Shown: positions 31,921-41,416, numbered from the stretch's first letter. The stretch is DNA of 45,924 bases from UBA1172 sp002457135 (GCA_965660935.1 CBFIBR010000016.1:1-45924), one strand, 5' to 3'. Program-made: numbers and translations. Notes: a model not told the origin generated them from the sequence alone.

Positions 31921-32790
31921 ATGGGAAAAGGATTGCTGATTGCCCTTGGCAGCGGGATGGCGCTGGGAAGCGTCACGAGTCTGGCCAGCCTGTCCTATCT
32001 TGAGGGCGGAACCGTAACGCATCTGCTGGTCCTCCGGGGCTTGCTGGCCACCCTGGCGGTGGCGATCTATTGCCGGATGATTGGCCAGACCCTGAAGCCA
32101 TGCCCGGCTGAACTCGGCTATGGCCTCCTGATCGGGCTGGCCCTCACTGTGGTGGGGCTTGGCTATATGGGATCGGTCTATTTCATCTCCCCCGGGCTGG
32201 CGGTGGCGTTGATGTTCATCTATCCCGTGCTGGTTCTGATCATCGAAAGCATTATTGCCCGCAATGTCCCGCACCCGCTGACCATGGCGGCGTTTGCGCT
32301 GGCGCTTTTCGGGATCACGCTCAGCATCGGGATTGATCTGGCCTCGCTCGACTGGCGCGGGATTGCGCTGGCCCTTGCCGGGGCGCTTGCCATGGCCTCA
32401 ATGATGAGCCTGATTTCATCCGCCAACCGAAGAGGGTTCGGTTTCAGCATGTTATTGCCTGCCCAGGGCGTAACAATGTTGGCCGGTGTGGTGCTGGTTC
32501 TGGTGGTCAGCAGCCGGTCCAGCATCCCGATCTGGCCCGAAAGCCTGGCCGGAAACGGCCTGATGATGGTGGCATCGTCGCTTTATGCGCTCGGCATCCT
32601 GTTGTCGTTCGTGGCCTTGCGGTTTGCGCCTGCCCAGAATGTCGCCCTGATGATGAATATCGAGCCGATTACAACGCTGGTTGCGGCCCGCCTGCTGGTG
32701 GCCGAAAACTTGAGTGTTGTTCAATATGGCGGGATATTTCTGGCCGTCAGCGGCATTGCCCTTGGCGGGTTTCTCCGTTCAGGGCGATAA
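31921..32790 (+). CDS. EamA/DMT-family transporter
   Basis: A 289-residue membrane protein with about ten helices in two repeats (GSVTSLASLSYLEGGTVTHL at the start; QNVALMMNIEPITTLVAARL near the end, the usual EamA signature of the second half). It is a likely exporter of small metabolites; the substrate is not evident. It differs clearly from the EamA protein at 29318-30247, so the two are not a recent duplication. It is probably cotranscribed with the metallopeptidase. Confidence 0.9.
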   Translation: MGKGLLIALGSGMALGSVTSLASLSYLEGGTVTHLLVLRGLLATLAVAIYCRMIGQTLKPCPAELGYGLLIGLALTVVGLGYMGSVYFISPGLAVALMFIYPVLVLIIESIIARNVPHPLTMAAFALALFGITLSIGIDLASLDWRGIALALAGALAMASMMSLISSANRRGFGFSMLLPAQGVTMLAGVVLVLVVSSRSSIPIWPESLAGNGLMMVASSLYALGILLSFVALRFAPAQNVALMMNIEPITTLVAARLLVAENLSVVQYGGIFLAVSGIALGGFLRSGR

Positions 32791-32810
32791 CAACGGGCGA
32801 GTTTTTTATT

Positions 32811-32837
32811 ATTGTTATCAAAATATAACAATTTTTT
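32811..32837 (+). terminator. AT-rich hairpin with T-run
   Basis: ATTGTTAT (32811-32818), a 6-nt loop and ATAACAAT (32825-32832) form a perfect 8-bp stem followed by five T. It lies 21 bp after the EamA stop and 15 bp before the next start, so it may be a weak terminator for the transporter, an operator of the next gene, or both. Confidence 0.5.
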
Positions 32838-32851
32838 GCTATCGTTAATAA

Positions 32852-33259
32852 ATGCGATATATATCCGCCATCTTGGTCCTCCTGACCGTCTCATCGGGTG
32901 TTGCTGCGAACCCGGCTTTTGCGCAATCAGGTGATGCACAAACGGACGACACACAGTACACCTGCTTCCCCGCCATCAGGGTGCTGGTTGATCTGGGGTA
33001 TTGCTATGGGTTCGTGCATTCCTATTACATTGCCAGTGAAAACAGGGACATTCTGGACAAAATGGCAAAGGGCAAGGTCGAGGACCGTATCAGGAAAGCG
33101 CATGAACAATGCTACCCGACCAATTTCAACCAGCAGCAAGTGTTGGGGGAACTGGCGTTTTCATCCTACATGAACCTGTCGGACCCGATGCTGATGAAAC
33201 AGTCGGCCCGGGATTGCTCAACCCTGCTTGAGCAATATTCGGCGCAGACAACGCGCTGA
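32852..33259 (+). CDS. small secreted protein with four cysteines (Rap1a/Tai-like pattern)
   Basis: A 135-residue protein with a clear signal peptide, likely cut after NPAFA near residue 24. The mature part has four cysteines (YTCFP, GYCYGF, EQCYP, RDCST), enough for two disulfides, and short helices. The GYCYGFVHS turn and C-terminal helix-Cys layout recall the Rap1a/Tai immunity family, but the match is too loose to assign. It has its own AT-rich promoter region and stands alone, converging with the glyoxalase-like gene. Confidence 0.7.
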   Translation: MRYISAILVLLTVSSGVAANPAFAQSGDAQTDDTQYTCFPAIRVLVDLGYCYGFVHSYYIASENRDILDKMAKGKVEDRIRKAHEQCYPTNFNQQQVLGELAFSSYMNLSDPMLMKQSARDCSTLLEQYSAQTTR

Positions 33260-33265
33260 TCAGCT

Positions 33266-33931
33266 TTATTCAATGATGATGGATTGCCCCGCATGGCTGA
33301 ATTCGGCCTTAAGGCGTGGCTGATCTGATAACGCGATATCCAGAATACCGCTATTCAGCAACGCACTGGCACCAAGCCGGATCAGGTTTTCCCTGAAGCG
33401 TTCAGGCTGGGGATGACAGAGGGTGAGCTTTCCTAATTCAGGGCCGGGAAAGGCCATGCTGTATTGAGGCGGGGTGCCGTCCCATTCGATCAGGGCTGGC
33501 AGGCACCCGCCCTCAGGCGGCAGGCCCGTGGGGTTGAGCGTGATCCGCCAGTTGAGGTTGCCCCGTGATGCGGCCATGGCCGGCCCGATCATTTCGGCCT
33601 GATCCCCCGGCAGATCATCCAGCGTTGCGTCCATATCAGTCGTCCTCAACACAAAATGCGCCAGTTTTGGCTGATCATCCCCCATGGTATCCAGCCCGAA
33701 CCAGCGTGGCCGGGCCGGTTCCGGCAGATCGGGGTCGATGGCAATCACCTCAAGGTAGATGCCGTCACCAACAGCCATGACCGCGTTATGCGTCCCCATG
33801 AAAAGATGCTGCCCGCCAGCGGGGATCAGCACATCAAACATCTGCTCAATATAACGGATGCCATCATCAAGGTGGCGGCAGGTTATCACCAGATGATCAA
33901 GGGCGAGATCGGGCTTGGGCATGGTGAGCAT
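33266..33931 (-). CDS. glyoxalase-like (VOC) domain protein
   Basis: A 221-residue protein of the glyoxalase-like group. The N-terminal half has the typical LDHLVITCRHLDDGI start, FDVLIPAGGQHLFMGTHNAV and GIYLEVIAIDP, where the paired His and Glu would hold metal. A second, weaker repeat follows. Substrate unknown. It lies 50 bp downstream of the sugar phosphorylase gene on the same strand, so it may be read with the glucosylglycerate operon, though a functional link is not evident. Confidence 0.85.
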   Translation of the reverse strand: MLTMPKPDLALDHLVITCRHLDDGIRYIEQMFDVLIPAGGQHLFMGTHNAVMAVGDGIYLEVIAIDPDLPEPARPRWFGLDTMGDDQPKLAHFVLRTTDMDATLDDLPGDQAEMIGPAMAASRGNLNWRITLNPTGLPPEGGCLPALIEWDGTPPQYSMAFPGPELGKLTLCHPQPERFRENLIRLGASALLNSGILDIALSDQPRLKAEFSHAGQSIIIE

Positions 33932-33980
33932 GGTCCCTCTGGTTAACGGGGTGATATGGCGGGGCAGATGAGCGTATCGC

Positions 33981-35735
33981 TCAATACTTGTTGGTTATCC
34001 ACATCGTCTGATAGGGCGCGAGTTGTAGCCCCTTGGTCGCAGAGGTTAGCATTACACCGGACAACAGATCCAACCAGTTTTCCGAGAAAATCAGATTAAT
34101 CGAATTCAGGTTGAGGTATTTCGATGACGCGGTCACGTTGGTGATCGCAAAAATGCTCTGGCTCCGGTCTGCGGACTGCCTCCACAGGCCGAAAATCTCA
34201 TCCCCCAGTTGCAGGGTGTATTGGGTGGCGTTGGGATGGAAAGCATCCTGCCCCATCCTGATACCGGTCACCCGCTTGATTTCGGCATAAGCCTGGGCCG
34301 CCAGAGTATCCGATGCATCCAGTATCCCTTCCAGATCATCCTGTTTCCATTTCAGGCGGTTGATGGTCCGGTTATGCCTGGTTTCCTTGACGCCCTCATA
34401 GAAATTAGCGGTGGCAAAGAGCGAGTTGAAATAAATCGCGGGAACCCCTTCAAAGGCAAACATGATGCAATGCGCCGCCAGATAGCGTTCCATCACGAAC
34501 TGGCCCGACGGGTCGGTATCGGTTTGGCCGAGCGCATCGATGAAGGTTGTGTTGGCCTCATACACCTTGCGCTGACCGTGGGAAATATCACGCCATGAGA
34601 AGAGCGAGCCGTTTTCACGCAGCCGTTCCAGCATCATGCCCAGTTTCTGTTCATCCAGGATGCCTTCAACAGGCCTGAGGCCGATGCCGTCATGCGAGCT
34701 CAAGAAATTCAGGTAGGCGGTTTGCGGCTGGGCGGGCGGCAGGCTCATGCTCCAGGCCCGCATCGGGCCGGAATCGCCGAAAAGCAAGGCATAAAGCACC
34801 AGCGGAGGCAGCGTGAAATTGTAAATCCAGTGCGCCTCATTGCAATTGCCGAAATACGAGACGTTTTCATGAATGGGCAGGTTGGTTTCGGTCAGCAGGA
34901 TCGCGCCGCAATCCAGCTCATCAACAATCAGCCTGAACAGCCTGACAATGTCATGAACCTCAGGTTCATTGACACCCGTTGCACCCGAATTTTTCCAGAG
35001 AAACGCGATCGCATCCAGCCGGAATACCCTGACCCCGTTCCGGATATAGAAAAGGATGGCATCAACGAAACTGACCAGCACCATCGGGTTTTTGAAATTC
35101 AGATCAACCTGATCATGGCTGAAGGTACACCACAGATCGACTTTCTGGCCATCCACAACCGCCGGGCAATCAAGCGATGAGCTGCGCGGCCTGATCACGT
35201 TGGATGTATCAAAACCTTCCGGGATAATAGCGAAAAACTCCCTGAAATCAGGATCACCACTGGCAAACCGCTTGAACCACTCGCTCTGTACAGAACAGTG
35301 ATTGAGCACAACATCAGCCATCACGGTTGTGTGGCTGGTGATCGTTTTTATGTCGTCCCAGTCACCGTAAGCCTCATCCACCTGATAATAATCCGAAACG
35401 GAAAAGCCATCATCACTGGTGGACGGGAAGAACGGCAGGAAATGAACGATGGAAATAAAATCACCCAGCCGTTTCTGATAAAATTCATCAAACGTTGCCA
35501 GCGGGTGGGCATCATCGGAATAAATGTTATTGGCGTAGGAGATCAGCACAACATCGCGGGCTGACCAGAGTTCGCTGTCTTTGGGTTGAACGCCGGTGCG
35601 GGTTTGTTCAACACGCTCGATTATCTGGCCTGTTATACCCGAAAGTTTATCTTTGCCTGCATCTGGATAAATATCTTCAAGCTTGGAAGAAACTTTATTT
35701 TTAAACAGCTTAAGCGGCTCTGATTCGTTGGACAT
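33981..35735 (-). CDS. GH13_18 sugar phosphorylase, probably glucosylglycerate phosphorylase
   Basis: A 584-residue alpha-amylase-fold enzyme of the sucrose phosphorylase subfamily. Catalytic residues are visible: nucleophile Asp in FRLDAIAFLWK, acid Glu in LLTETNLP, and the third Asp in LSSHDGIGLRP. The subfamily includes sucrose, glucosylglycerol and glucosylglycerate phosphorylases. Its place after gpgS and the phosphatase points to reversible phosphorolysis of glucosylglycerate into glucose-1-phosphate and glycerate; this is context-based. ATG 35735 overlaps gpgS by 26 bp; TTG 35750 is less likely. Confidence 0.9.
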   Translation of the reverse strand: MSNESEPLKLFKNKVSSKLEDIYPDAGKDKLSGITGQIIERVEQTRTGVQPKDSELWSARDVVLISYANNIYSDDAHPLATFDEFYQKRLGDFISIVHFLPFFPSTSDDGFSVSDYYQVDEAYGDWDDIKTITSHTTVMADVVLNHCSVQSEWFKRFASGDPDFREFFAIIPEGFDTSNVIRPRSSSLDCPAVVDGQKVDLWCTFSHDQVDLNFKNPMVLVSFVDAILFYIRNGVRVFRLDAIAFLWKNSGATGVNEPEVHDIVRLFRLIVDELDCGAILLTETNLPIHENVSYFGNCNEAHWIYNFTLPPLVLYALLFGDSGPMRAWSMSLPPAQPQTAYLNFLSSHDGIGLRPVEGILDEQKLGMMLERLRENGSLFSWRDISHGQRKVYEANTTFIDALGQTDTDPSGQFVMERYLAAHCIMFAFEGVPAIYFNSLFATANFYEGVKETRHNRTINRLKWKQDDLEGILDASDTLAAQAYAEIKRVTGIRMGQDAFHPNATQYTLQLGDEIFGLWRQSADRSQSIFAITNVTASSKYLNLNSINLIFSENWLDLLSGVMLTSATKGLQLAPYQTMWITNKY

Positions 35736-36939
35736 TATTATCTTCTTCAATCGCTAGGCGCATACGATAGAAAAAATCAGGATGGGCAGACAGCACACGA
35801 GACCATGTTGGCATGGAAGGAACAGCCATCGGTTGCTGGCTGAAGCTGTCACCGGCCTTCATGATATTCTTGGCAAACAGCTCCACCGCGCTTTCTTCAA
35901 CATTCAAATCCAGCTTGAGGCCGTTAAAGGCCGCATCCGCCTTATATTGATCAACAGCATCAAGCGCATACCGGTAATACGCCGCCTTCAGGGAACGAAG
36001 CGTTTCAGCACCGAAAGAATGCCCCTGGGTAGCCAGTTTCCGCAACACCGCGTTGACAATATCGTTCGACATGCGGGACAGACCAGCCTTCGGGTTTGAG
36101 ACCGACAAATCCTGATGCTTGTGATCATAATGATCACAGATCTCAGCCTGGCAAACCCTGTTGATCGCCTGATTGCGGTACATCTCGGACAGAATGCCCA
36201 TCTCTAGCCCCCAGTCAAACGGGATACGCAGGTCTGACAAAAGGTTGCTGCGAAGCGCAAATTCACCCGATAGCGGATACCGGAAGCTCTTCATGAAATT
36301 CAGGTAATCACTATAACCAAGATTTTTTTCAAGCGCGGCGAGTAGCGGGCCGATTAGCAGGCGTGAAACCCTGCCGTTGAGTTTGCCCTGCCCCACCCGG
36401 GCATAATAGCCCTTGCAGAATTCAAACTGAAAATTCGGGTTTGCAATCGGGAACAGGAGGCGACCCAGCAATTCACGTTTGTAGGTGAGGATATCGCAAT
36501 CATGCAATGCCAGTACCTCGGCCTTGCCGCGGGCTAGCACATAGCCAACACAGGTCCAGACATTACGGCCCTTGCCCGGCTCACCGAGATTAAGGCCGCT
36601 GTCCTCGAGTTCCGAGAGGAGCTGTTTGACCTTGGGGCCATCATTCCAGATCACGGTATGGGGAATGTTGAGCTTGCTGAAGAAATTCTTGGCCTTGTCA
36701 AATTCAGCCCTGGTGGCGCGATCGAGGCCGATGGTGATGTGGCTCAGGTAATTTACCCTGCTCAATTCCTCGACAATTTTGGGCAGTGCCGGCCCCTCAA
36801 TTTCACTGTAGAGGCTGGGCAGCACCAATTCCATGGGCCGGTAGCCTGAAAACAGCTTGAGCTCTTTTTCCAATTGCTCAAGAGGGAGCAGACCGAGATT
36901 GTGTAGCGTCGTTACAGCGCCATTCTGATGAAAGTCCAT
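35710..36939 (-). CDS. gpgS: glucosyl-3-phosphoglycerate synthase
   Basis: A 409-residue GT81-family glycosyltransferase that joins glucose from an NDP-glucose to 3-phosphoglycerate. Visible marks are the nucleotide-sugar strand LVLPSLYSEIEGPALPKIV, the segment GKGRNVWTCVGYVLARGKAE, the metal-binding ALHDCDILTY (DxD), and YPLSGEFALR with the downstream FDWGLEMGILSEM typical of GpgS. The phosphatase gene stops 5 bp upstream and the phosphorylase gene overlaps its end, so the three form one operon for an osmolyte often used under nitrogen limitation. Confidence 0.92.
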   Translation of the reverse strand: MDFHQNGAVTTLHNLGLLPLEQLEKELKLFSGYRPMELVLPSLYSEIEGPALPKIVEELSRVNYLSHITIGLDRATRAEFDKAKNFFSKLNIPHTVIWNDGPKVKQLLSELEDSGLNLGEPGKGRNVWTCVGYVLARGKAEVLALHDCDILTYKRELLGRLLFPIANPNFQFEFCKGYYARVGQGKLNGRVSRLLIGPLLAALEKNLGYSDYLNFMKSFRYPLSGEFALRSNLLSDLRIPFDWGLEMGILSEMYRNQAINRVCQAEICDHYDHKHQDLSVSNPKAGLSRMSNDIVNAVLRKLATQGHSFGAETLRSLKAAYYRYALDAVDQYKADAAFNGLKLDLNVEESAVELFAKNIMKAGDSFSQQPMAVPSMPTWSRVLSAHPDFFYRMRLAIEEDNNVQRIRAA

Positions 36940-36944
36940 CCCAA

Positions 36945-37772
36945 CTACTTAACAGCTATGCCAAGTCGTTCCAGTGCTATTTTTGCACAATAGTGCCAAC
37001 CTGAAGGTGCAGGCTCTGTCGCAAAAACAGGATTGGGCGCATCGGGCAGGTCAAGACGAAAGCCGTTTTTCCTCGGAATAACACAAGGAATATCAGCCGC
37101 TTGCAGCATATCCAGATCATTTTCACCATCACCGATAGCGATGATTTGCGGTAGCTTCAGACCCGCCCTGGTAAAGTGATCACGCAGGTATTGCAGGGGC
37201 ATTGCCTTGTTGTGAATACCGCTCAACGTGAAGACACGGCCCCCTTTGGTTATCTTGAGGCCAGCGTCTGATACGGCATTTTTGAGTGTGTCGAGTTCAT
37301 CAAGGCTGCCGTCAAAGAGCAGCAACCGGCTATGGGATCGCTGCATCGCCCTAGTGAGATCATCACAGCCCAGCCCGAGAATTGAGGTCTGGTCCGCGCT
37401 GTTCATCTCATCCAGCATGAGGCATTTGGCCATCAGGTCCCTTACATTAATCTGATTGGCGCCAATCTGTTCCCAGCGGCGGTTGACCTCTTCAATATCA
37501 AGCCCAAACCGATTGCTACCCCCGGCCGGGGGCAAAGCACCCTGTATCTGGTCAAGGCCAAGAAAATTGGCACCATTTTCCACCGAAAAGGGGGCATTCA
37601 GGTTAATCGATGCCAGAAATGCCTCTGTTTCCACCCTGGTCTTGCTGGTGTTCGGGATGATCATCACGCCTGATCGGGTGATTTCCTCAATAACAGGCAG
37701 CACAGGCTGGCATGAGAATGTTTCCTCATCCAGCAAACTCGCGTCCAGGTCGGTAAAAATAATGGGGGTCAA
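36945..37772 (-). CDS. gpgP: glucosyl-3-phosphoglycerate / mannosyl-3-phosphoglycerate phosphatase
   Basis: A HAD-IIB phosphatase of about 275 residues that removes phosphate to release glucosylglycerate. Motif I is FTDLDASLLDEE, with Ser where Thr is more usual; motif II TSKTRVE, the cap VENGANFLG, and motif IV GDGENDLDML are typical. There is no ATG near the N-terminus: TTG 37772 gives the normal LTPIIFTDLD start, with TTG 37781 and TTG 37814 as alternatives. It is the first gene of the glucosylglycerate operon. A TATACT box (37826-37821) may be its -10 element. Confidence 0.88.
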   Translation of the reverse strand: MTPIIFTDLDASLLDEETFSCQPVLPVIEEITRSGVMIIPNTSKTRVETEAFLASINLNAPFSVENGANFLGLDQIQGALPPAGGSNRFGLDIEEVNRRWEQIGANQINVRDLMAKCLMLDEMNSADQTSILGLGCDDLTRAMQRSHSRLLLFDGSLDELDTLKNAVSDAGLKITKGGRVFTLSGIHNKAMPLQYLRDHFTRAGLKLPQIIAIGDGENDLDMLQAADIPCVIPRKNGFRLDLPDAPNPVFATEPAPSGWHYCAKIALERLGIAVK

Positions 37773-37872
37773 CTGTCTCAATACTCGTTTGGATAAAACC
37801 GGAACCAGGCGCAATAACGAGTATAAAAAGCCTAAGCAGGAATTTGATTATAAGACTGTTTTATCTCAAAAG

Positions 37873-37947
<75 letters not shown>

Positions 37948-38073
37948 ACATTTGATCGCAAGAAAGCCTAATCTAACCAAAAAACCGCATGGCGCAAGCC
38001 CTGTCGTTGTTGTTTTTTCATGATTGTTCAGAATACAATGGAATTTGTTAGTTTGAACTGGCCCGGGATCATC

Positions 38074-38955
38074 ATGGCTTCATCTTCACATGGCGACTGT
38101 TCGGCCCTGATTGTCTCATCGCTGGAGACACCGTTTACGCTGATCCGGCCAGCCACGTCACGGCGCAGCCGGGTGATCGTCACCTCCCCGCATAGTGGCC
38201 GCCAGTACCCCAGTCGTTTCATTGAGCAATCCGCGCTCCAGCTGGATGATCTGCGTCAGGTTGAGGATGCCGGGGTTGATCGCCTGCTGGCGTTTCAGCC
38301 CCTGCCCTGCCCCATCATGCTGGCTGAATTTCCCCGCAGTTTCGTTGATCTCAACCGTGATGCCGGGGAAATCGACCACGCCATGTTTGATGGCCCGGTC
38401 AACAGCCTGGACCAGCTCCAGTCGCGTTATCTGCGCTGGGGGCTGGGCGTGATCCCCAGCAAGGCCGCCAATCAGCAGAACATCTATTCCGCGCTGCTCC
38501 CTGCCGAGGAGGCCAATGATCGGCTGGATCATTACTACACGCCCTTTCATGGTGAACTTGGCCGCCTGCTGAACAACGCATCAAGGGGCGGGGACGCGCT
38601 GCTGATTGACTGCCATTCCATGCCCTCCCGATTGCCCGGGCTGAACGCCGATATCGTCATCGGCAGTGACTATGGCAAATCCGCTGATGCCGATATCGTG
38701 AGGGAGGCGAAGGTTTTCTTTGAACGCGAGGGTCTGAAAGTCGCGCTCAACTCGCCTTTTGCCGGTGGCCATATTACGCGCCATTATGGCAAGCCCGGGG
38801 CCGGTGTTTCCGCCATTCAGGTTGAAATCTGCCGCTCGCTCTATCTGGATGAAAACCGGGTGAGGCTGAAATCAGGCTGGCAGGATATTGCCTCCACCCT
38901 GTGCCGTTTCATCATGCGGATGGATGCCCGCATGGAAGGCAGCGCAAACCCCTGA
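38074..38955 (+). CDS. N-formylglutamate amidohydrolase-like protein
   Basis: A 293-residue member of the N-formylglutamate amidohydrolase (HutG) family, which splits formylglutamate in one branch of histidine breakdown. Marks are TSPHSGRQYP, EDAGVDRLL, AEFPRSFVDLNRDAGEID, LLIDCHSMPS and NSPFAGGHITRHYG. No other hut genes are nearby, so the native substrate may differ. ATG 38074 is preferred over 38020 because the first 18 codons are unlike the family. The stop is 27 bp from that of convergent mnmC. Confidence 0.88.
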   Translation: MASSSHGDCSALIVSSLETPFTLIRPATSRRSRVIVTSPHSGRQYPSRFIEQSALQLDDLRQVEDAGVDRLLAFQPLPCPIMLAEFPRSFVDLNRDAGEIDHAMFDGPVNSLDQLQSRYLRWGLGVIPSKAANQQNIYSALLPAEEANDRLDHYYTPFHGELGRLLNNASRGGDALLIDCHSMPSRLPGLNADIVIGSDYGKSADADIVREAKVFFEREGLKVALNSPFAGGHITRHYGKPGAGVSAIQVEICRSLYLDENRVRLKSGWQDIASTLCRFIMRMDARMEGSANP

Positions 38956-38982
38956 ATAGAAGCCGCCCAACAGGGTGCATAT

Positions 38983-40824
38983 TCAGGAGAATCGCTTCGG
39001 ATTAACCACCGATGCCATGCCCTGATCCAGCGGTGATGGCAGATTTAGGATACGGCTGGCGACATGCTCACCCAATAGCGGCGCGGTGACCATGCCCCGC
39101 GCCCCCAGCCCTGCCAGCACGGACACCCCCTCATCAAGCAATCCGGCAAGCGGCTGACGGTCCGGCACGGCGAGGCGCAGGCTGACCCTGCTGTCATCAA
39201 GATTGCCGGGGTCGGGCATGATCGCCCTCGCCCTTTCGGGGAGCAGGTTGAGGTTGCGTTCATGCGCTTGCCTGCCAGCCTCAGGCAAGGGCTGGTCAGG
39301 GTCATGATGATCAAAGCTGGCCCCAAGGCAGATGCGGCCATCCCGCGCCCGCGCCATGTAGCCGCCGAAACTAAGCCCGGCCAATAGCGAACACGTCCCC
39401 TCAGGCAGATGGCTGACCATTCCAGCCGTGACCTGAAACAGTGATGGCGGCAACCATTCCTGTGACAGCCGGGCGAGGCCTGATCCATTGGCGATGACCA
39501 CATTATCAGCATCAATCACGCCGTCATCATGGGTCAGCCGCCATCGCTGCCTGCCCTCGCCCGGATCGGGGGAAAGGCGTTCAATGGCCCGGATGGTCAA
39601 CCCGAACCGGGTTTCGCACCCGTCGATAAGGGCGGCCACGAGGCGGCGGGGATCAACGGTCCCGCCAAGGGGGTAATAACTTCCGCTCAGGCCTGTTTCC
39701 AGCCCCGAAATCCGTTGCGCTTCATCAGCCTCAATCGCTGTCAGAACTGTTTCAGGCCAGCCGAGGCCAAGGATTTTGCGCTGCCTTGCCTGCTCACGGT
39801 CCTGCTGGGTCAGGATCAGGCTGCCATGATCAATCACAGCCCCGCATTCATCAGCCAGATAACGGGCATAACCCCACGCTGTCAGCGACAGCCTGCCCGG
39901 AAAGGTATCAAGGGCCGTCAGTCGGGGGGATTGCACCGCGGCAAGGTTGCCAGAGGCACCATCAGCCGCCGCCTCCCCTGCACCGAGGATCAGCGGGGTA
40001 ATGCCATGGCGTTTCAGCGCATGGGCAACCGAGGCTCCGGCAATACCGGCCCCGATGATCACGACATCTTGAGGTTGCCCAGACTGCTCAGCAAGGGATG
40101 CTTCAGGTTCAGCCGTGCCGATCTGCCCTGTGATGCGATGCCGCTTGCGGCCGAAACCGTCATGACGGGTGATGCTGAACCCGGCCTGCTCAAGCCCGCG
40201 ACGGACATTACCGGCGGCGGTGAAACTGCCCAGCGTTGCCCCGGGTGATGATCGTTCGGCCATCAGCGCGTAGAGATCATCCTGCCACATGGCGGGGTTG
40301 CGCGCCGGGCTGAACCCGTCAAGGTACCAGGCATCTGCCTTGAACATGCTCTCACGCAGGCGCTGGGTGCTGTCACCATAGAGCAGATCAAGCGTGACCC
40401 TGCCGCCCATCAAAAGGCGGCGATGACGACCCGGCCAGCGTGGCGGCAAGGCATCCAGCAACGCCTCAGACAACCCGGCCAGTTCAGGATAGGCGGAAAG
40501 GGCCGTGCGCATCATCTCCCCCTCAAGCGGGGCGATTTCGGTGGCGATGTAATGCAGCCCAGGGGCCTTGTCGCTCAGGTTTTGCATCAACTCAAGCGTG
40601 GCAATGAAATTCAGCCCGGTCCCAAACCCTGTTTCAGCAATCGTGAAATGGGACCGCCCCGCCATGCGCTCTTTTAGGTTATTGCCCTCAAGAAAAACCA
40701 GCTGCGTTTCAGCAAGGCCGTCATCCGCCGAAAAATAGATATCATCAAACCGCTGGCTGACCAGCACAGGCGTGCCGTTGCGGTCTTCAATCCGGCAATC
40801 GGGTGGGAGCAGTTGTTCAATCAT
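38983..40824 (-). CDS. mnmC: bifunctional tRNA wobble-uridine modification enzyme MnmC
   Basis: Completes the mnm5s2U34 modification. The N-terminal ~235 residues are the SAM methyltransferase part (ETGFGTGLNFIATLELM, GDSTQRLRE, WYLDGFSPARNPAMW). An FAD-binding oxidoreductase follows from about residue 253 (VVIIGAGIAGASVAHALKRH) to the end. Both catalytic halves are present in one 613-residue chain, as in gammaproteobacteria; many alphaproteobacteria have only the second half or none. Confidence 0.95.
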   Translation of the reverse strand: MIEQLLPPDCRIEDRNGTPVLVSQRFDDIYFSADDGLAETQLVFLEGNNLKERMAGRSHFTIAETGFGTGLNFIATLELMQNLSDKAPGLHYIATEIAPLEGEMMRTALSAYPELAGLSEALLDALPPRWPGRHRRLLMGGRVTLDLLYGDSTQRLRESMFKADAWYLDGFSPARNPAMWQDDLYALMAERSSPGATLGSFTAAGNVRRGLEQAGFSITRHDGFGRKRHRITGQIGTAEPEASLAEQSGQPQDVVIIGAGIAGASVAHALKRHGITPLILGAGEAAADGASGNLAAVQSPRLTALDTFPGRLSLTAWGYARYLADECGAVIDHGSLILTQQDREQARQRKILGLGWPETVLTAIEADEAQRISGLETGLSGSYYPLGGTVDPRRLVAALIDGCETRFGLTIRAIERLSPDPGEGRQRWRLTHDDGVIDADNVVIANGSGLARLSQEWLPPSLFQVTAGMVSHLPEGTCSLLAGLSFGGYMARARDGRICLGASFDHHDPDQPLPEAGRQAHERNLNLLPERARAIMPDPGNLDDSRVSLRLAVPDRQPLAGLLDEGVSVLAGLGARGMVTAPLLGEHVASRILNLPSPLDQGMASVVNPKRFS

Positions 40825-40872
40825 CCCATCACTGATACCAGAGCCAGCCTTATTCAGCCAGTCCCGGGGGCC

Positions 40873-41409
40873 TTATTCGGGCAGGCGGCCACGCAGGGTG
40901 ATGGGCAGTTGCGCCAGCATGAATAAGAGGCTCAACGGGGCGAAGACGAAAACCTTGATCCAGACCCATGTTTCGGTGTCCAGGTTGCGCCATGCCAGCT
41001 CATTGCTGATCGCCATGACTGTAAAGAACATCCCCCAGCGCAGGCTTAGTGTCATCCAGGTTGTCTCGGTGAGGCTGAATTGCGCGCCGAAAAAGCGTTT
41101 CATCATGGCCTGCCCGCGCATCGCCCCGCCCAGCAACACAAGGGCAAACAGCCCATTGAACAGGGTTGGCTGGATTTTGATGAAATCCTCCTCCCCCAGA
41201 ATGAAGGCAGCCAGCGTCAGTATCACCGACAGGCTGACCGAAAACAGCGGGAACGCCGCCAGCCTGCCTTCCCGCCTCCAGGCATAGATCATCAGGACGG
41301 CCCCGATCGCCGCCGAACACGCCGCCGCCATCATCAGCCCGGCAAATTCAAAGACGATGAAGAAAGCCGCAAGCGGCAGGCATTCAATAAAGAAGGCCAG
41401 AAGGTTCAT
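40873..41409 (-). CDS. yciB: YciB/IspZ-type inner membrane protein
   Basis: A 178-residue protein with about five membrane helices, matching the intracellular septation protein A family. Marks are PLAAFFIVFEFAGLMMA, EEDFIKIQPTLFNGLFALVL, and NELAWRNLDTETWVWIKVFV near the C-terminus. It lies 7 bp after the DUF3833 lipoprotein gene, so the two are coupled. It is thought to affect envelope integrity and division. Confidence 0.92.
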   Translation of the reverse strand: MNLLAFFIECLPLAAFFIVFEFAGLMMAAACSAAIGAVLMIYAWRREGRLAAFPLFSVSLSVILTLAAFILGEEDFIKIQPTLFNGLFALVLLGGAMRGQAMMKRFFGAQFSLTETTWMTLSLRWGMFFTVMAISNELAWRNLDTETWVWIKVFVFAPLSLLFMLAQLPITLRGRLPE

Positions 41410-41416
41410 TCAGAAA

